Positions 14,831 to 22,624 are shown, numbered from the stretch's first letter. The stretch is DNA of 27,068 nucleotides from Bacillota bacterium (GCA_003343805.1 QAKM01000051.1:1-27068), one strand, 5' to 3'. The notes: generated by a model from the sequence alone, not told the origin. Numbers and translations are program-made.

Positions 14831-15139
14831 ATGAAAGAAGTTACCGTTCAGGAACTGAAGCCCGCGATCACGATCGCCCTTTCGGGGACCATCGATTCGG
14901 GCAATGCCGAAGAGTTCGGGGCGGAGGTCATCGCGGCCTACGATTCCGCCCCCGGCGATATCCGCTTTCTCTGCAAGGAGCTCGAGTTCATCGATTCGAC
15001 GACGCTCGGCACCTTCGTCAAGATCTTAAAGCACGTCAAAACGGACGGCCACAAGATGAGGCTCGAGGGGCTCAACCCGCACATCAAAAAGCTCTTCGTC
15101 ATCTGCGCGCTCGACACCATCATGGAGATCGCATCATGA
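14831..15139 (+). CDS. STAS anti-sigma factor antagonist (RsbV/SpoIIAA-like)
   Basis: The 102-residue STAS-domain protein would bind the anti-sigma kinase when unphosphorylated and thereby release the sigma factor. The phospho-acceptor region is FIDSTTLG with D55-S56-T57, although the usual Gly after S-T/S is Thr58. Length and fold match RsbV (about 109) and SpoIIAA (about 116). GGAGGAG precedes the ATG. The last codons overlap the next start (ATGA), so the four genes to 16588 form one tightly packed operon. Confidence 0.88.
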   Translation: MKEVTVQELKPAITIALSGTIDSGNAEEFGAEVIAAYDSAPGDIRFLCKELEFIDSTTLGTFVKILKHVKTDGHKMRLEGLNPHIKKLFVICALDTIMEIAS

Positions 15140-15501
15140 ACGCGCTCATCGATCTTAAGATCCCGCTCGAGAGCGATCTCATGACCACCGTCCGCCTGCT
15201 GACGGGCGGCGTCTGTTCTCTCGTGGGGCTCGGCCTTGAAGAGAGCGAGGACTGCAAGGTATGTGTCACGGAGAGCCTGCTCCTTTTAAAGCACGGCGGC
15301 TGCCGCGCGGCGCACCTCACCTTTGTGCGGGAGGGGGGAGTCCGCGTCACCATCGAGGGAGAGGAGGCCGGCGGCGAGGCCCTCTCTTCGATGGAGGAAG
15401 AGATCTCGGTGGCGCTTTTAGAGGCGCTCGTCGAAGATCTTACCATGCAAAAGACGGATGCGGGCGTCTCCCGGATCTGCTTTGCCTTTCCCTGCCGGTG
15501 A
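15136..15501 (+). CDS. RsbW-like protein lacking ATP-binding residues
   Basis: The 121-residue protein aligns by eye with the N-terminal half of RsbW/SpoIIAB anti-sigma kinases. IPLESDLMTTVRLLTGGVCSL corresponds to VPAKPEYVxxxRLTLSGxAS, and EDCKVCVTESLLLLKHGG to EDxKxAVSEACTNAVQHA. E46 is kept, but the N-box Asn is replaced by Leu (about residue 50). No Gly-rich ATP-lid motif is present in the second half. It is therefore unlikely to be an active kinase; it may bind the antagonist or the sigma factor as a pseudokinase. It overlaps the gene before by four bases and the sigma gene after by one. Confidence 0.65.
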   Translation: MNALIDLKIPLESDLMTTVRLLTGGVCSLVGLGLEESEDCKVCVTESLLLLKHGGCRAAHLTFVREGGVRVTIEGEEAGGEALSSMEEEISVALLEALVEDLTMQKTDAGVSRICFAFPCR

Positions 15502-16229
15502 TGGACGAGAACCAGCTCTTTCAGGCCTATCGTCAGACGCATGATGTCCGGCTCCGCAACGAGATCGCCGAAAAGTATCTCTTCATCGCCTCGATGATCG
15601 CCAAAAAGTTCGTCGGGCGGGGCGTCGACTATGACGATCTCTTTCAGGTCGCCTCCCTGGCGCTCTTAAAGGGCATCGACCGCTTTGACGAGACGAAGGG
15701 CCTCAAGTTTTCCACCTTCATCACGCCCACGATCACGGGCGAGATCAAGAACTATTTCCGCGACCGTTCCCGCCTCATCCACCTGCCCCGCCGCGTGGCA
15801 GAGCTGCGGGTGAGCGTCAAGAAGGCGGAGGAGGAGCTCGCGCTTGCAACGGGCAAGAACCCCACCGCCAAGGAGATCGCCGAAAAGCTGAACGTCCCCG
15901 AAGAGGACGTCTTAAGCTGCATGGAGGCGGGGAGCGTCGTCTCGCTGGACCGCCCCGTGGACGGCGACAGCGAGGAGGGCGCCAGCTTTTACGATATGCT
16001 GCCCGACGGCGAGGACGCCTTCGAGCGCATCGAACAGAAGGATGCGGTGCGCCGCGCGATCGCATCCCTCAACGAGACGGAAAAAAAGCTCGTCTCCTAC
16101 CGGTTCGGGCAGGAGCTCTCGCAGGCGGAGACGGCAAAGCGCATGAATGTTTCGCAGATGTATGTCTCGCGCATGGAGCGCAAGATATTGCAGAAGCTGA
16201 AAGAGGACTTAAAGCAAGGGGCAGAGTGA
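15501..16229 (+). CDS. RNA polymerase sigma factor, SigB/SigF/SigG family
   Basis: The 242-residue sigma-70 family protein has region 2 at about 20-95 (DYDDLFQVASLALLKGIDRFD, KFSTFITPTITGEIKNYFRD), HLPRR as in SigB, region 3 at about 100-170 and region 4 at about 190-235 (LSQAETAKRMNVSQMYVSRMERKI). It is closer by eye to general-stress SigB than to sporulation SigF, but the class cannot be fixed without a tree. The open frame extends to 15261, yet the ATG at 15501 overlaps the preceding stop (TGATG) and begins the conserved part. It sits between a defective and an intact anti-sigma kinase. Confidence 0.92.
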   Translation: MDENQLFQAYRQTHDVRLRNEIAEKYLFIASMIAKKFVGRGVDYDDLFQVASLALLKGIDRFDETKGLKFSTFITPTITGEIKNYFRDRSRLIHLPRRVAELRVSVKKAEEELALATGKNPTAKEIAEKLNVPEEDVLSCMEAGSVVSLDRPVDGDSEEGASFYDMLPDGEDAFERIEQKDAVRRAIASLNETEKKLVSYRFGQELSQAETAKRMNVSQMYVSRMERKILQKLKEDLKQGAE

Positions 16230-16588
16230 TGTACTTCGAGATCGGCGATCATGCAGCGCTTCAGCGGGCGCTCGATAGGATGTGCGCGCGCCTCTCGCGG
16301 GAAAATGTGCCCGAGGGCGTCGTGTTCGACAGCAAGCTCGTCGTCAACGAGCTCGTCATCAACGTGCTGCGCCATGGCGGCGGCAGGGCCTTTTTCCGCG
16401 CGGAACGTAAGGGGAACGAGCTCCTCCTCTCGGTGCGGGGGGAGAACGCCTTCTGCCCTCCCGACGTGAGCTGCTGTTCCTCGGTGAGCGACGAATGCGG
16501 CCGCGGGCTCTTTCTCGTGGATGCCGTCTGTTCCCGCCGCGAATATTCCGCCGAAAAGGGCATCACCGTCTATCTGAAACTGCGTTAA
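16229..16588 (+). CDS. Anti-sigma kinase, RsbW/SpoIIAB-like (HATPase)
   Basis: The 119-residue GHKL ATPase has an intact N-box (VNELVINVLRHGG; E41, N45, H49) and ATP-lid motif GRGLFLVD (91-98). It would hold the sigma factor and phosphorylate the STAS antagonist. The ATG at 16229 overlaps the sigma stop (TGATG); a GTG one codon upstream is less likely. Position after the sigma gene differs from rsbV-rsbW-sigB order. Length is a little shorter than RsbW (about 150). A clear terminator follows directly. Confidence 0.85.
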   Translation: MYFEIGDHAALQRALDRMCARLSRENVPEGVVFDSKLVVNELVINVLRHGGGRAFFRAERKGNELLLSVRGENAFCPPDVSCCSSVSDECGRGLFLVDAVCSRREYSAEKGITVYLKLR

Positions 16589-16616
16589 AAACCCGGGCGT
16601 TCGCCCGGGTTTTTTG
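16587..16616 (+). terminator. Terminator of the partner-switch operon
   Basis: AAAAACCCGGGCG and CGCCCGGGTTTTTT form a tight stem with a TT loop that begins at the stop codon of the kinase gene. Confidence 0.9.
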
Positions 16617-16629
16617 CGGCAAAGAGGGG

Positions 16630-16666
16630 AAAGGAAAGAAGAGGCGGCTGCCCGGGCAGCCGCCTC
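16630..16666 (-). terminator. Probable terminator of the membrane-protein gene
   Basis: A 26-bp perfect palindrome (16641-16666, arms GAGGCGGCTGCCC) lies 10 bases beyond the minus-strand stop at 16677. On that strand it is followed by the T-rich TTCTTTCCTTT. Confidence 0.65.
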
Positions 16667-16676
16667 GTGGATCGTT

Positions 16677-17678
16677 TCAGCCGTCGGCGTTTGCCGTCGG
16701 TTTGTTTTTTGCCGCGCGGACGGCAAGGAGCGCCGCCGAGAGAATGAGCCCGAGGAGCGCCGGCAGGGCGAGCAGCCCGAAGGCGAAGGGATCGCGCGTG
16801 AAGAAATAGAAGTTCATCTCCTCCGCCGCATACACCGCCGCGGCCGCCCCCGTTGCCGCGCACTGCAGCAAGAAGCGGAAGAGGTCGAAGGAAAATCCCT
16901 TTCCCGCGCTCGCGCGCAGGACGCCGATCGCGAGGTTGCCCGCCGCAACGCCCGCCAGGGCGAGGAGGACGAGCCGCTCTCCTTCGGGCAGCGCGCCGCC
17001 GCCGAGTGCGGATATAAGGTCGCGCTTGAGGGGCGCACCCGGGCAGCACAGCCCCGCAAAGGAGGCCGCCGCCAGCACAAAAAGCAGGAGGCTCCCCATC
17101 CCCTTTCCCCGCCGTCCGAAGAGCGCCGAGAGGAGGCGGAAGAGCAGCGTCCCCGCGCAGGCGGCAAGCGCATCGAGGGGGAGCGCCTCGCGGAGTGTCT
17201 CTGCTCCCAAGAGAACGAGCGCCGAAAAGGCTGTGTAGCCGAAGAGCACGAGCGTCGAGGAGAAGGCAAAGAGCTTTCTCGCCGTGCGTCCTGCGGCGAA
17301 TGCGATCGCGGACGAGAGCAGGCTCAGGGCGGCCGCACCGACGAGGAAGAGGAGCAGTCCCTGCAGGACGGCCGCATAGACGCTGTCCGCTGCAGGCAGG
17401 CTCCCGCGGAGGAGTTCGACCGCCATGCCGAAGAGGGAGCTCCCCATCGCCGTATCCCGTCCCGCAACGGCCATCGCCGCGGCGGAATAGGGGAGCAGCA
17501 TCCCCGCAAACAGTCCCGCGGCGGCACACAGCGCCGTTCCCCCTAAAAGGAGCGCATAGAAGAGCGGCCGCGTCCTTCGCTTTTCGCGCACCCGCTCTTC
17601 GAGCAGTACCTCCGTCTCCCGTCTCGCCCGCAGGGCGCACGCATCCCCATAAGCCGCTTCCCGGATTGCCGTACTCAT
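16677..17678 (-). CDS. Polytopic membrane protein of unknown function
   Basis: I do not recognise this 333-residue protein. It begins with a charged soluble segment of about 35 residues rich in Arg and Glu. About eight Ala/Leu-rich membrane spans follow (roughly 36-62, 98-128, 134-156, 163-186, 192-212 and three more towards the end). No catalytic motif stands out. A start at 17684 would leave no gap after GGAGG; the second ATG at 17678 has a six-base gap and is chosen. It is divergent from the CdaR-S41 pair and convergent with the sigma operon, with its own promoter. Confidence 0.7.
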   Translation of the reverse strand: MSTAIREAAYGDACALRARRETEVLLEERVREKRRTRPLFYALLLGGTALCAAAGLFAGMLLPYSAAAMAVAGRDTAMGSSLFGMAVELLRGSLPAADSVYAAVLQGLLLFLVGAAALSLLSSAIAFAAGRTARKLFAFSSTLVLFGYTAFSALVLLGAETLREALPLDALAACAGTLLFRLLSALFGRRGKGMGSLLLFVLAAASFAGLCCPGAPLKRDLISALGGGALPEGERLVLLALAGVAAGNLAIGVLRASAGKGFSFDLFRFLLQCAATGAAAAVYAAEEMNFYFFTRDPFAFGLLALPALLGLILSAALLAVRAAKNKPTANADG

Positions 17679-17707
17679 CACCATCCTCCTTGCCTGAATG
17701 TCCCTTG

Positions 17708-17736
17708 ATTATAGCATCCGACTGCGGCGGCGAAAG
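17708..17736 (-). promoter_or_regulatory. Extended -10 promoter of the membrane-protein gene
   Basis: On the minus strand TGCTATAAT gives an extended -10 (hexamer 17713-17708). The -35 region reads CTTTCG and is weak. Confidence 0.55.
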
Positions 17737-17904
17737 AGGAAAGGTTGTCGCATTTTGACGGCCTTTGGAGGGTGCGCCGCTCTCCCGTTTTCCGCTCTCC
17801 GCGGGGGCCTCCCCGAAGGGGCTCCTCCCAGCGTCCCAAGAAGGGCAGGGGAAGGGCTGGCGGGCACTTCCTGTGCAATTTTGGTGGGGAATTTGTGAAA
17901 ACCC
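17737..17904. other. Intergenic stretch without a supported gene
   Basis: The gap between divergent genes is about 300 bases (17679-17985) including both promoters. It contains a GGCCTCCCC-gaa-GGGGCTCC type imperfect hairpin near 17807-17826, similar in style to the edge repeats. Short open frames here lack ribosome binding sites. I see nothing else. Confidence 0.5.
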
Positions 17905-17933
17905 TTGAATTTCCCCGGCCGGGATGGTATAAT
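17905..17933 (+). promoter_or_regulatory. Promoter of the CdaR-S41 pair
   Basis: TTGAAT (17905-17910), a 17-base spacer and TATAAT (17928-17933) with an upstream TGG. AAGGGAGAG precedes the ATG at 17986. Confidence 0.85.
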
Positions 17934-17985
17934 CAGTCTACAGAATGGCGGGGGGAGGTCCCTGCTTCGATAAGGGAGAGAAAAC

Positions 17986-18948
17986 ATGACACATCAGACG
18001 AGGGCGGAGCTTGTCCGCCTCTTGAAGGACGTAAAGGAACGGACGGGGACGGAGGTGCGCCTCTCCCCCCGCGGGAAGGAGGAGACGCGCTTTGTGCTCA
18101 CCTACTGCGGCGACAAGGCGGAGGCATTCCTCGACGGCACGGGCGAGGCTGCGGAACAGAAGGCGAAGCTCGTTGCCTATCTCGTCGCCAATGCCGACGC
18201 GCACGAGGTGCTGCCCGACAGGGCGGAGTATCTCAAAAACATCCTGCTCGGCGAGGGCACGGGCTGGTACATCTACCGCTTCCTCACCAAGTTCAATCTG
18301 ACGGACGGCGCCTGTTTTGCCGTGGAGCTGCTCGTCCCCAAGCGCATCGAGGAGGCGCTCTCTCACATCGAGAGCTGTCTTCAGGATTCCTCCGATATGG
18401 CGGTGCGCATGGACGACACGCATCTCGTCGTCGTCAAATTCCTCGACGCCGAGGAGACCCCCCTCGAGTTCGGGCATTTTCTGAGCCAGTCCCTCTACGA
18501 GGAGCTGGGCGTCAAGGCGAGCATCGGCATCGGCTGCGAGATGAAGAGCTTTGTCGAGATCGCCTCCTCCTATCGGCAGGCATCGACGGCGGTGCGCGTG
18601 AGCGCCCTCTTCCGCTCCGACTTCAAGGTGCACACCTACCGCGAATATCTCCTCGTCAAGATGCTCGAGGATCTCCCCAAGGAACGCCTCAAGGAGTACA
18701 TGGAGCAGTTCTATGTCGAGAGTGCGGACGAAGTCTTTGAGGACACCGACATGATGGAGACGGCGGAGCGCTTCCTCGAAAACAGCCTCAACATCTCGGA
18801 GACTTCGCGCGATCTCTTCATGCACCGCAACACCCTCATGTACCGTCTCGACAAGATCGAGCGCATCACGGGGCTCAACATCCGCAAATTTTCCGATGCG
18901 GTCACCTTCCGCGTCATCACCATTCTCTACAAATTACTCAACCCGTGA
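17986..18948 (+). CDS. CdaR/PucR-type transcriptional regulator
   Basis: The 320-residue protein ends in a PucR-type helix-turn-helix (about 265-318: LNISETSRDLFMHRNTLMYRLDKIERITGLNIR). The middle part (about 120-225) resembles the GGDEF-like domain of CdaR/PucR regulators. The N-terminal 90 residues are not recognised. Relatives sense metabolites such as sugar acids or purines. It is followed after 18 bases by the S41 protease gene, so the two probably share a transcript; the DNA targets are unknown. Confidence 0.85.
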   Translation: MTHQTRAELVRLLKDVKERTGTEVRLSPRGKEETRFVLTYCGDKAEAFLDGTGEAAEQKAKLVAYLVANADAHEVLPDRAEYLKNILLGEGTGWYIYRFLTKFNLTDGACFAVELLVPKRIEEALSHIESCLQDSSDMAVRMDDTHLVVVKFLDAEETPLEFGHFLSQSLYEELGVKASIGIGCEMKSFVEIASSYRQASTAVRVSALFRSDFKVHTYREYLLVKMLEDLPKERLKEYMEQFYVESADEVFEDTDMMETAERFLENSLNISETSRDLFMHRNTLMYRLDKIERITGLNIRKFSDAVTFRVITILYKLLNP

Positions 18949-18966
18949 TGGGTGGAAGGAGGTCTC

Positions 18967-20442
18967 ATGGATCCGGAGTTTGACAGAAGAAATGCACCCA
19001 AAGAGGAAAAGGACGAGTTTTTCGACCGCGTTCCCGGGGAACGGCCGGACGAGCGGGAGGACCTGTCCTCTCCCCGTCCCACGCGCAGGCAGGCGTGGAC
19101 GCGCCGCCTTGTCTCGCTCGTGCTGGCGCTCGTCCTGCTCGCCGCGGGCTTTTTCATCGGCTGGGTCGTCCGCTATTATGCGATCGACGAGGATGTGCGC
19201 TCCTTCCTGTGGGCGCTCGATGTGACCGAGGAATACTACTATCCCGAGGGCTTCTCGCGTGAGAAGGTGCTCTCCGATGCGGGCGAGGACGCCACGGGAG
19301 CCGAGCTCCTCTCCGCCCTCAACAAAAACCTTGACCCCTATTCGCAGTACTATTCGCCCGAGGAGTACGCGGCGTACGTCCGTGCGGGCGAAGGGCAGAA
19401 CTACGACTACGGCATCTCCTTCTTCGTCGGCGACGATTCGGGAACGATCGCCTCGGTCTCCTACAATTCTCCCGCCTATCACGCGGGGGTGCGGCAGGGG
19501 ATGCGCATCTTTTCCTACTTCGTGCGGGCGGATGCCACCGTCTCGGGGCCCGAAGTTCCCTTCACGACGTACGAGCAGTTCGCATCCGATGTTTCCGCCG
19601 TTCCGGGCGGGGAGCTTGTTCTGCTCCTGGGGTATGAGACGACGTACAACGGGTACGGGTATTACTACATCACGCCCGAAGAATATCAGCGGACGTACTG
19701 CCTCTACCGCGACAGCCAGACGGGCGCCGTCTTTACGACAAACGGCGCGATGAGTTTTCACGAAGAGGACCGCCTCTCCTCCCTCGACGAAGACACCGCC
19801 TACATCCGCATCGACGAGTTCAGCGGCAACGTTTCGGAGGAGTTTGAACGCTGCCTTCAGACCATGGAGTCGCGGGGGAGAACGCATCTCATCCTCGATC
19901 TGCGCAGCAACGGCGGGGGATACCTCGACGATCTGCAGAAGATCGCCTCTCACCTCATGCGCAATGCCGAGGGAAAGCGGCCTCCCGTCGCCGTCGCCCG
20001 CTACAAGGGCGGCCTCGAGGAAGTCTACTACGCCTATGAAAACGACTTTTCCGACTATTTCTCGGCAGATTCCGAGGTGTATCTCCTCGCGGACGAGCAT
20101 ACGGCGTCCGCTTCCGAGTGTCTCATCGGCGTGCTCGTCGATTACGGCACGCTCTCCTACGATCACATCTATCTGCGCGAGACGGAGGACGGCACCGCGT
20201 CCACTTACGGCAAGGGCATCATGCAGACGAGCTTTGTCGCGGCAAACGGTGCGGCGATGAAGCTCACCGTGGCGGGCATCTATTGGCCCGTGAGCGATAC
20301 GACCATCCACGGCGTGGGCGTCACAAAAGCGGACGGCGCCGTGGCCGTCGAGGCGCCCCTCATCTGGGGCGAGGAGGACGCGATGCTCGATGCCGTCATC
20401 CGGGCGGCCTGCGGCGGGCTCACGGCAGAGCTCGCAGCCTGA
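18967..20442 (+). CDS. S41 family C-terminal processing peptidase, membrane-anchored
   Basis: The 491-residue protein has a charged cytoplasmic start, one membrane span (about 48-68), a PDZ-like part (about 145-225) and a C-terminal S41 domain. The S41 core shows DLRSNGGGYLDDL (311-323), the probable nucleophile S383 in HTASASEC and the general-base lysine K416 in TYGKG. Ctp-type proteases cut proteins outside the membrane, for example in signalling or sporulation. AAGGAGG fixes the ATG at 18967 although its gap is only four bases; a GTG at 18952 lies within that site. The 3' end overlaps a convergent gene by 23 bases. Confidence 0.9.
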   Translation: MDPEFDRRNAPKEEKDEFFDRVPGERPDEREDLSSPRPTRRQAWTRRLVSLVLALVLLAAGFFIGWVVRYYAIDEDVRSFLWALDVTEEYYYPEGFSREKVLSDAGEDATGAELLSALNKNLDPYSQYYSPEEYAAYVRAGEGQNYDYGISFFVGDDSGTIASVSYNSPAYHAGVRQGMRIFSYFVRADATVSGPEVPFTTYEQFASDVSAVPGGELVLLLGYETTYNGYGYYYITPEEYQRTYCLYRDSQTGAVFTTNGAMSFHEEDRLSSLDEDTAYIRIDEFSGNVSEEFERCLQTMESRGRTHLILDLRSNGGGYLDDLQKIASHLMRNAEGKRPPVAVARYKGGLEEVYYAYENDFSDYFSADSEVYLLADEHTASASECLIGVLVDYGTLSYDHIYLRETEDGTASTYGKGIMQTSFVAANGAAMKLTVAGIYWPVSDTTIHGVGVTKADGAVAVEAPLIWGEEDAMLDAVIRAACGGLTAELAA

Positions 20443-20728
20443 ACAGGGCATGGACGAGCGCGGGATCGAGCGTTTCCTCCCGGGCCGCGCTTTCGCTCTC
20501 GGCGGAAGTTCCGCCCGTCGGGCATTGCGTTTCGACCGCTGCATCGGCCTTTGAGGGCGGCGCTTCTGCGCCGTCCTTTTTCTGTGCCTTAGAGGGGGCG
20601 AACAGAAGCGCGAGCATATCGCGGTTGTCGCGGTAAAAGGCGAGCGCGGAGGAGAGCGTGTCGCGCAGCGCCCGGTCCTCCGCCGCGGCAAAGAGGATGA
20701 GGAGCAGCAGGGCATCTTTTTGTTCCAT
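20420..20728 (-). CDS. Small protein of unknown function, SD-less start
   Basis: I do not recognise this 102-residue protein. It begins MEQKDALLLLILFAAAEDRA, is probably helical to about residue 48, then has a low-complexity Lys/Ala/Glu/Ser linker (49-88) and a short helical end. No Shine-Dalgarno sequence lies at a normal distance; the ATG is inside the element GCATACGATGGCGTATGG, which also covers the start of the divergent gene at 20834. The linker region encodes, on the opposite strand, a terminator for the S41 gene. Sporulation-type control is possible but unproven. Confidence 0.55.
   Translation of the reverse strand: MEQKDALLLLILFAAAEDRALRDTLSSALAFYRDNRDMLALLFAPSKAQKKDGAEAPPSKADAAVETQCPTGGTSAESESAAREETLDPALVHALFRLRALP
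20555..20583 (+). terminator. Terminator of the S41 gene inside the antisense gene
   Basis: GGGCGGCGC (20555-20563) pairs with GCGCCGTCC (20568-20576; one G-T pair), loop TTCT, then TTTTTCT. It lies about 110 bases beyond the S41 stop, within the low-complexity part of the convergent gene. Confidence 0.65.
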
Positions 20729-20837
20729 ACGCCATCGTATGCCTTTCCGCCTGCCCCGTGTGCAGGGGCGGCGGTTTGGAAGGAGGGGCGCGCGGACGGG
20801 CGCAACCGCCTGCTTCTCTGCATACAATGGCGTATGG
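20725..20837. repeat. 18-bp inverted repeat pair carrying two divergent start codons
   Basis: CCATACGCCATCGTATGC (20725-20742) and GCATACAATGGCGTATGG (20820-20837) are reverse complements at 17 of 18 positions. Each unit is itself a CATAC-N6-GTATG hairpin, and the ATG of each divergent gene lies in its inner GTATGG arm. Confidence 0.8.
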
Positions 20838-21103
20838 CAAATGACTTCAAGAGTTTTTCTTCGCAAAAGAAGGAGCTTCCCAAGGAATGGCAGGAGGCCG
20901 CATCCCGCGCCTCCGCGGCGCTGGAGGGCAGGGGCGGGGAGGACATCTTAAGAGAGATCCTCGCCCGTGCAGAGGCCGCAAAGCGGGCGGGTACGCTCTC
21001 AAACGCCGAGATCGACGCCTTCGCCGCGCAGCTTGCACCCGCGCTCGACGCGCAGGGGCGCAGGCGGCTCATGAAGATCGCCGAAAAGCTGAAACGCCTT
21101 TAA
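20834..21103 (+). CDS. Small helical protein of unknown function, SD-less start
   Basis: I do not recognise this 89-residue protein (MANDFKSFSSQKKELPKEWQ...). It is charged and helical, with a basic end RRRLMKIAEKLKRL. The frame is open from 20720, but the N-terminal part would read through the repeat element; the ATG at 20834 mirrors the divergent gene's start exactly. No Shine-Dalgarno sequence is upstream. CATACAAT stands five bases before the ATG and could be a -10 box giving a nearly leaderless mRNA. It is convergent with the desulfurase gene. Confidence 0.55.
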   Translation: MANDFKSFSSQKKELPKEWQEAASRASAALEGRGGEDILREILARAEAAKRAGTLSNAEIDAFAAQLAPALDAQGRRRLMKIAEKLKRL

Positions 21104-21155
21104 GCCGTGCCGCCGTTCGGCCCTTTTGGAAGCCCCCCTGCGCCGTGCCGCCGTT

Positions 21156-22280
21156 TCATGCGCCCTTTGCGATCTCCTTGAGGGCGGCAAGCAGCGCCTT
21201 TGCCTCCTTTTTGCCCTGTTCGGGGGAGAAGGAGGCGCGCACCAGCCCGTCGGGGAAGTCGCCGAGCGCCCGATGGATGAGGGGCGCACAGTGCAGGCCG
21301 CCGCGCACGCAGATGCCGTACCGTTCCGAGAGCTCGCCCGCGATGGTCTCGGAGGGCAGCCGCTCATGGCGGAAGGAGCAGATGCCGCAGGGGTTGGGTG
21401 CAAAGGACGCATGATAGCCCCGAAGCTCCGAGAGCCCGTCGAGCACAAAGCCCGTCACCCGTTCGAGTTTCCTCGCCCACGCTTCGCGGTGCGCCTTCAC
21501 GAGGAGCGCCCCCTCATAGAGCGAGCAAATGGCGGGATAGGAGAGCGTACCGCTCTCGAGGCGGTCGGGATAGAAGGCGGGCATCCCCAGATCGTGGCTC
21601 TCGCTGCCCGTGCCGCCGAAGAGGAGGGGCTCCATCTCCATGCGGTCGGAAAAGAGCAGCGCGCCCGAGCCCTGGATGCCGCCCATGCCCTTGTGCCCCG
21701 CGAGTGCCAGCGCGTCCAGCCCCAGCTCCTTCATGGGGAGGGGGATGTGTCCGGCGCCCTGCGCGCCGTCGGCGACGAGGAGGACGCGCCCGGGCAGCGC
21801 TCTCCGGATGGCGGCAAGATCGGGCGTTTCCCCCGTCACGTTGGAAGCGGAGGTGACGATCGCCATGCGGGTGTTCTCTCTGACGAGCCCCGCGATCGTT
21901 TCGGGCAGCAGCTTCCCGTCCGAGAGGGGCGCCGTATCGTAGGTGATGACGCCGCGCCGCTTCAGCGCCTCGAGGGGGCGCAGCACGGAGTTGTGCTCGA
22001 GGCAGGTCGTCACCGCGTGGTCGCCCTGCTTCAGGGTGCCGAGGATGGCCAGATCGAGCGCCTCGGTGCAGTTCTTGGTAAAGACGACGCGCTCGATGCC
22101 GTAGCCGTCGAAGAGCTCGGAGAGCAGCTTCCTGCACGCAAACACGCGCTCCGCCGCGGCGAGAGAGAGGGTATGCCCGCTCCGTCCGGGGTTGGCGCAG
22201 CAGCGCATGGCGGCGACGACCGCGCTCGAAACGGAGGGCGCCTTGCTCCCTCCCGTGGCTGCATGATCGAGATAGATCAT
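21156..22280 (-). CDS. Cysteine desulfurase family protein (class V aminotransferase fold)
   Basis: The 374-residue PLP enzyme resembles the cysteine desulfurase family of the EF2568 type. Visible features are YLDHAATG at the start, the EHNS region (95-98), DGAQGAGH (171-178), the Schiff-base lysine K197 in AGHKGMGG and the probable sulfur-accepting C331 in RGGLHCAPLIHRALG. It would release sulfur (or selenium) from cysteine (or selenocysteine). GGGAGGTGAT is a near-perfect ribosome binding site for the ATG at 22280. It is divergent from a small Se/S carrier-like gene, which supports a sulfur or selenium transfer role. No IscU or SufBCD genes are nearby. Confidence 0.88.
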   Translation of the reverse strand: MIYLDHAATGGSKAPSVSSAVVAAMRCCANPGRSGHTLSLAAAERVFACRKLLSELFDGYGIERVVFTKNCTEALDLAILGTLKQGDHAVTTCLEHNSVLRPLEALKRRGVITYDTAPLSDGKLLPETIAGLVRENTRMAIVTSASNVTGETPDLAAIRRALPGRVLLVADGAQGAGHIPLPMKELGLDALALAGHKGMGGIQGSGALLFSDRMEMEPLLFGGTGSESHDLGMPAFYPDRLESGTLSYPAICSLYEGALLVKAHREAWARKLERVTGFVLDGLSELRGYHASFAPNPCGICSFRHERLPSETIAGELSERYGICVRGGLHCAPLIHRALGDFPDGLVRASFSPEQGKKEAKALLAALKEIAKGA

Positions 22281-22368
22281 TGGATCACCTCCCAAACCGT
22301 TGCCGCCGCCGGGCGGAACGCGCAGCGGTGCGGCATTTCTTTATGGATACGAGAGGAAGGAAGAAAGT

Positions 22369-22611
22369 ATGACACTTCTGGCCGTTTTTCGTTCTCGGGC
22401 GCAGACGCTCGAATTTGTATCTGCCCTCCGCGGCATGGGCGTGCCCGTGCAGGCGGTGAACACGCCCAAGGAGGCGGGCGTGGGCTGCGGCATCTCCGCG
22501 CGCTTCGAGGAGGCCTTTCTCCCGCGGGCGCGGCGGGCGCTTGGGACGGGGCGGTATTCCGCCTTTCAGGGCTTTCTTCGGCAGGCGGGAAACACCTTCG
22601 CCTATCTTTAA
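22369..22611 (+). CDS. Putative Se/S carrier-like protein (DUF3343 type)
   Basis: The 80-residue protein fits the DUF3343 / putative Se/S carrier family: a short beta-alpha fold, VNTPKEAGVGCGISARF with conserved C40, and a compact length. Relatives occur next to EF2568-type desulfurases and selenium-metabolism genes; the Cys is thought to carry persulfide or perselenide. AGGAAGGAAG precedes the ATG. The 88-base gap to the divergent desulfurase shows no clear sigma-A promoter. Confidence 0.75.
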   Translation: MTLLAVFRSRAQTLEFVSALRGMGVPVQAVNTPKEAGVGCGISARFEEAFLPRARRALGTGRYSAFQGFLRQAGNTFAYL

Positions 22612-22624
22612 GGGGCAAAGCCGC

